A stretch of 7,589 nucleotides of DNA from Fusobacteriaceae bacterium (GTDB taxonomy: Bacteria > Fusobacteriota > Fusobacteriia > Fusobacteriales > Fusobacteriaceae): assembly GCA_030625925.1 (NCBI GenBank), contig DAOUPY010000066.1:1-7589 (forward strand). The letters are read 5' to 3'. The first letter of the stretch is position 1; each line of letters opens with the position of its first letter. This document shows, piece by piece, positions 5,857 to 7,589 of the stretch. Below the pieces are notes generated by a model. It was not told the DNA's origin and did no database searches. It saw only the letters and a program-made list of their open reading frames with translations. The position numbers and the translations under genes are program-made.

Positions 5857-6040
5857 GCAGGGACAATAAATATTTATTTTGCCATAGGTTGTGTAATGCT
5901 TACAATTGCCTATAAATTATTTGGTCTTAATAATTATATTTAAAATTTAGTAGGCTGTTGTAAGTTTATTAAAGATTATTTACGCAAAAGGCTCTCCGAT
6001 TCCTTAAATATCTTTTATTTACTTTTATTGGAGATATAAA
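5857..6040. other. Non-coding stretch after the transporter operon
   Basis: No gene is seen. The stretch contains a 28-codon in-frame continuation of the LysO reading frame to a TAA at 5941-5943. It also holds an imperfect hairpin (5884-5888 with 5909-5913, and 5892-5896 with 5900-5904 around a TGC loop). That hairpin may be the 3' end structure of the plus-strand operon, but no proper U tract follows. No standard plus-strand terminator is visible. Confidence 0.35.
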
Positions 6041-6068
6041 AACAGATAGGAAATTCATCCTATCTGTT
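6036..6068 (-). terminator. Intrinsic terminator of the lipoprotein operon
   Basis: A perfect 11-bp stem, AACAGATAGGA (6041-6051) with TCCTATCTGTT (6058-6068), has a 6-base loop. On the minus strand it is followed by UUUUU from the A run at 6038-6042, about 40 bases past the stop of the last lipoprotein gene. Plus-strand T tracts are weak, though it may also stop convergent transcripts from the LysO side. Confidence 0.8.
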
Positions 6069-6108
6069 AATTATCTTAATATACTTTTGATTTGACAATG
6101 TAATAAAT

Positions 6109-6552
6109 TTATTTACTATTTTGAACCTCTACCTTTAATACTCTTTCTTTAGTTCTTTCAAGTTCTAACTCTTGTTTTATTTCATTTTTAACTTTTAAAT
6201 TGTTCAACTGTTCTTCTAATTTATCATATTGAGAGTTATTATTATTTAAACTACTCCCTGCACTCTTTTTTGAAAAATAAAAATGAAGTATTTTCTCATT
6301 AAAACTATCATCTATTATTTCATTTTTAGACTCTGTATCATTTTTTAACATTATAGAATGAATCCCCTTCAAGGGAACGTTTACAACAAGAAGTCCTCCA
6401 TAAATTTCACTATAAGGCTTCCCGTCTACAAATACTTCTGCTGTTTCAATATTTGTTGTAACAATAATACTTCTTACCTCTTTAGGTGTTGTAGATGAAC
6501 AAGCTGTCATGAATAAAACTACCAAACCTATTAAAATATTTTTAATCTTCAT
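6109..6552 (-). CDS. Small lipoprotein with PEGA-like segment and conserved helical tail
   Basis: This 147-residue protein has a type II signal peptide. After the short hydrophobic stretch (4-15) a lipobox LFMTAC gives lipidated Cys18 followed by SSTT. Residues about 28-47 (IIVTTNIETAEVFVDGKPYS) look like a PEGA-type beta strand pair, often found in surface-exposed proteins. Residues 98-109 are a Ser/Asn-rich linker, and residues 108-143 form a charged coiled-coil-like tail. The tail segment KNEIKQELELERTKERVLK is nearly the same as in the gene upstream. AGGAGGG overlaps the stop codon of that gene, so the two are translationally close (9 bases between them). The function is unknown; it is probably anchored in the outer membrane or on the periplasmic face. 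Confidence 0.85.
   Translation of the reverse strand: MKIKNILIGLVVLFMTACSSTTPKEVRSIIVTTNIETAEVFVDGKPYSEIYGGLLVVNVPLKGIHSIMLKNDTESKNEIIDDSFNEKILHFYFSKKSAGSSLNNNNSQYDKLEEQLNNLKVKNEIKQELELERTKERVLKVEVQNSK
6133..6189 (-). repeat. 57-base tail repeat, copy 1 (lipoprotein 3' end)
   Basis: By eye this matches 6586-6642 at 51 of 57 bases with no gap. Both copies begin 24 bases from the start coordinate of their gene on the plus strand (that is, 8 codons including stop before the 3' end) and are read in the same frame. The rest of the two genes is not similar at base level. Confidence 0.8.
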
Positions 6553-6561
6553 ATTACCCTC

Positions 6562-7095
6562 CTAATTTAAACTAGATGCTTCTAGCTTTAAAACTCTTTC
6601 TTTTGTTCTCTCAAGCTCTAATTCTTTTTTTATTTCATTTTTCATTTTCATTCTTTCAAGTTCTTTACTCAATTTATCTACTTCTTCATTTTTTGAAAAA
6701 TTAGAATTATTTTTCATAGAAAAATCCGGCATATAATAATTCAGATTAGCTAATCTTCCTGTCCCACCTGATGGATAATCTACGATATAAGGAAGTCCGT
6801 AAACAAATAAAAAATTCCAAGTTGACCAAGGGTTATATTCTCTGTCTAAATAAACAGTTTGAACATTTTCTTCATTCCCAATTTCCTTTAAAAGAACATA
6901 CTCGTCCCCATTTCTACTTCGATTACTTGCATTAAAAGCAAATACTTTTCCTTCTCCAATAAATTTCTTTCCATCAACATAAGCTTTCACAGGGGTTGCT
7001 GATTGAATTGTAACAGTTTTTCTAGACGGCTCCATCATAGTCCCACAGCCTGTAAATAAAAACACTAAAATAATAAGCAAATACTTTTTTTTCAT
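6562..7095 (-). CDS. Small lipoprotein, unknown body, same conserved helical tail
   Basis: This 177-residue protein has a lipoprotein signal with lipobox LFTGC, lipidated Cys17, then GTMMEPS. A PEGA-like region at 26-54 (KTVTIQSATPVKAYVDGKKF) is followed by an aromatic segment with WSTWNFLFVYGLPYIVDYPS (90-109). The latter resembles the hydrophobic G-x-x-VD stretch of small outer-membrane lipoproteins, but I do not recognise the family. Residues 137-171 form a charged coiled-coil-like tail containing KNEIKKELELERTKERVLK. GGAG (reverse of 7101-7104) lies 5 bases before the ATG at 7093-7095. It is the first gene of a two-gene operon; the second gene's Shine-Dalgarno overlaps its TAG stop. I do not see a convincing promoter, only AT-rich candidates. 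Confidence 0.83.
   Translation of the reverse strand: MKKKYLLIILVFLFTGCGTMMEPSRKTVTIQSATPVKAYVDGKKFIGEGKVFAFNASNRSRNGDEYVLLKEIGNEENVQTVYLDREYNPWSTWNFLFVYGLPYIVDYPSGGTGRLANLNYYMPDFSMKNNSNFSKNEEVDKLSKELERMKMKNEIKKELELERTKERVLKLEASSLN
6586..6642 (-). repeat. 57-base tail repeat, copy 2 (lipoprotein 3' end)
   Basis: Partner of 6133-6189, with 6 differences over 57 bases, mostly at third codon positions. This suggests selection on the tail peptide or a fairly recent duplication of the 3' end. Confidence 0.8.
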
Positions 7096-7394
7096 TTCAT
7101 CTCCTTTTTTCCTTTTTTAACTGTCTTTCAAAATTTTAATGCCGTTAATACTCATAATTTATTAAGAATAATAAAAAAATTAAGCATTTTTTAGTAAAAT
7201 AAGTCTTTAAAAGTTTACTATATATCTAGTGAAAAATCAAGAACTTTCAGTTTCAAAAACTTTAATATATATAACCTTTTTGGAATCAGGTTTATTATAA
7301 CTTCTATTTCTTTATCTCAGATTTCGAAATCAATTTTAAACATTCTATACCTGTCTAATCCTTATCTATTTAATTACTTAACTTCCATATATGT
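7096..7394. other. AT-rich intergenic region upstream of the lipoprotein genes
   Basis: No gene is supported on either strand; reading frames are short and lack ribosome binding sites. It must contain the minus-strand promoter of the lipoprotein operon. One weak candidate is TTGATT (reverse of 7235-7240), 17 bases before TAAACT (reverse of 7212-7217). The base composition makes many such matches likely by chance, so this is not a firm call. A transcript from it would have a 5' leader of about 110 bases. Confidence 0.3.
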
Positions 7395-7426
7395 TAAAAA
7401 AATTTAGAGATTTATTTAAAAATCTC
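7395..7426 (-). terminator. Terminator overlapping the stop codon of the PHP gene
   Basis: On the reverse strand a GAGATTT/AAATCTC stem (7420-7426 with 7407-7413) with a 6-base loop is followed by TAAATTTTTTT. The TAA stop (7412-7414) lies partly in the 3' arm. The stem is only 7 bp and AT-rich, so it is of moderate strength. Confidence 0.55.
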
Positions 7427-7589
7427 ACTATATTTCTCATAGTTATCTATTTTTATATATTTTCCATCTCTATATACAGCAGGCCTTACTCTCTTTCTTT
7501 TAATAGCATCTATCAAATCTTTTTCAGTTTCAATATCATCTAAAAATTTTGTACAATATTTACCTATTGCATCGGTAGTATGGCAATCA
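7412..7589 (-). CDS. C-terminal end of a PHP-domain metal-dependent phosphoesterase-like protein (partial)
   Basis: The last 58 codons are visible; the start lies beyond the window edge. The fragment begins DCHTTDAIGKYCTKF, matching the final metal-binding strand of PHP-domain proteins, usually written S-D-x-H-x-x-x-D-I-G, where Asp and His bind the metal cluster. It continues with a helix and RKRVRPAVYRDGKY, like the short PHP-associated C-terminal segment (leader 'L-I-E-A-I/L-x-x-x-R-V-R-P'). Such proteins hydrolyse phosphoesters (TrpH-like nucleotide or oligoribonucleotide phosphatases, or histidinol phosphatase types). Which one cannot be told from this fragment. It ends in a terminator overlapping its stop. 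Confidence 0.7.
   Translation of the reverse strand, partial: DCHTTDAIGKYCTKFLDDIETEKDLIDAIKRKRVRPAVYRDGKYIKIDNYEKYSEIFK

Noticed and set aside
5953..5964. GGCTGTTGTAAG resembles the ends of some insertion sequences
   Set aside because: No transposase, no matching second end and no target duplication are visible; a 12-base resemblance alone is not support.
1..7589. CRISPR array, tRNA, rRNA or prophage attachment site
   Set aside because: No regularly spaced repeats, no cloverleaf-like sequence and no integrase or phage genes are present.

Overview
The window is AT-rich (GC about 30% by eye), with strong AGGAG-type ribosome binding sites and short intergenic spaces. The ABC substrate-binding protein has a plain Sec signal without a lipobox cysteine. 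That fits a free periplasmic protein in a diderm cell. Together with the low GC and the gene types, it suggests an anaerobic low-GC diderm such as a member of the Fusobacteriota (inference). A clostridial host cannot be excluded.

Layout. (1) Positions 36-1600, minus strand: an arsenite resistance operon. arsR (TTG start) is followed by acr3 (GTG start) and a well-formed terminator. Upstream of arsR there is a perfect 34-bp palindrome that overlaps the likely -10 element and touches the Shine-Dalgarno sequence. (2) Positions 1788-2653, plus strand, divergent from arsR: an 85-residue acidic, histidine-rich protein of unknown function, then a stand-alone cyclic-nucleotide-binding-fold protein with no DNA-binding domain, then a perfect hairpin terminator. 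(3) Positions 2688-5856, plus strand: a tightly coupled five-gene operon. It encodes a NitT/TauT/SsuA-type ABC importer (binding protein, permease, ATPase), then a LysO-type amino-acid exporter split into two proteins. Three of the four junctions are 4-base ATGA overlaps. (4) Positions 6041-7095, minus strand: two small lipoproteins with different bodies and an almost identical C-terminal helical tail, ended by a hairpin terminator. (5) Positions 7395-7589, minus strand: the last 58 codons of a PHP-domain phosphoesterase-like protein, cut by the window edge, with a terminator overlapping its stop codon.

How the genes work together. ArsR should repress its own operon until As(III) or Sb(III) binds its cysteines, after which Acr3 pumps arsenite out. 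No arsenate reductase is present here. The ABC importer and the split LysO exporter are arranged as one transcription unit, so import of one small solute and export of a related or derived one may be coordinated. The substrate cannot be read from the sequence. The 85-residue protein plus cNMP-fold protein and the lipoprotein pair are the least explained parts of the window.
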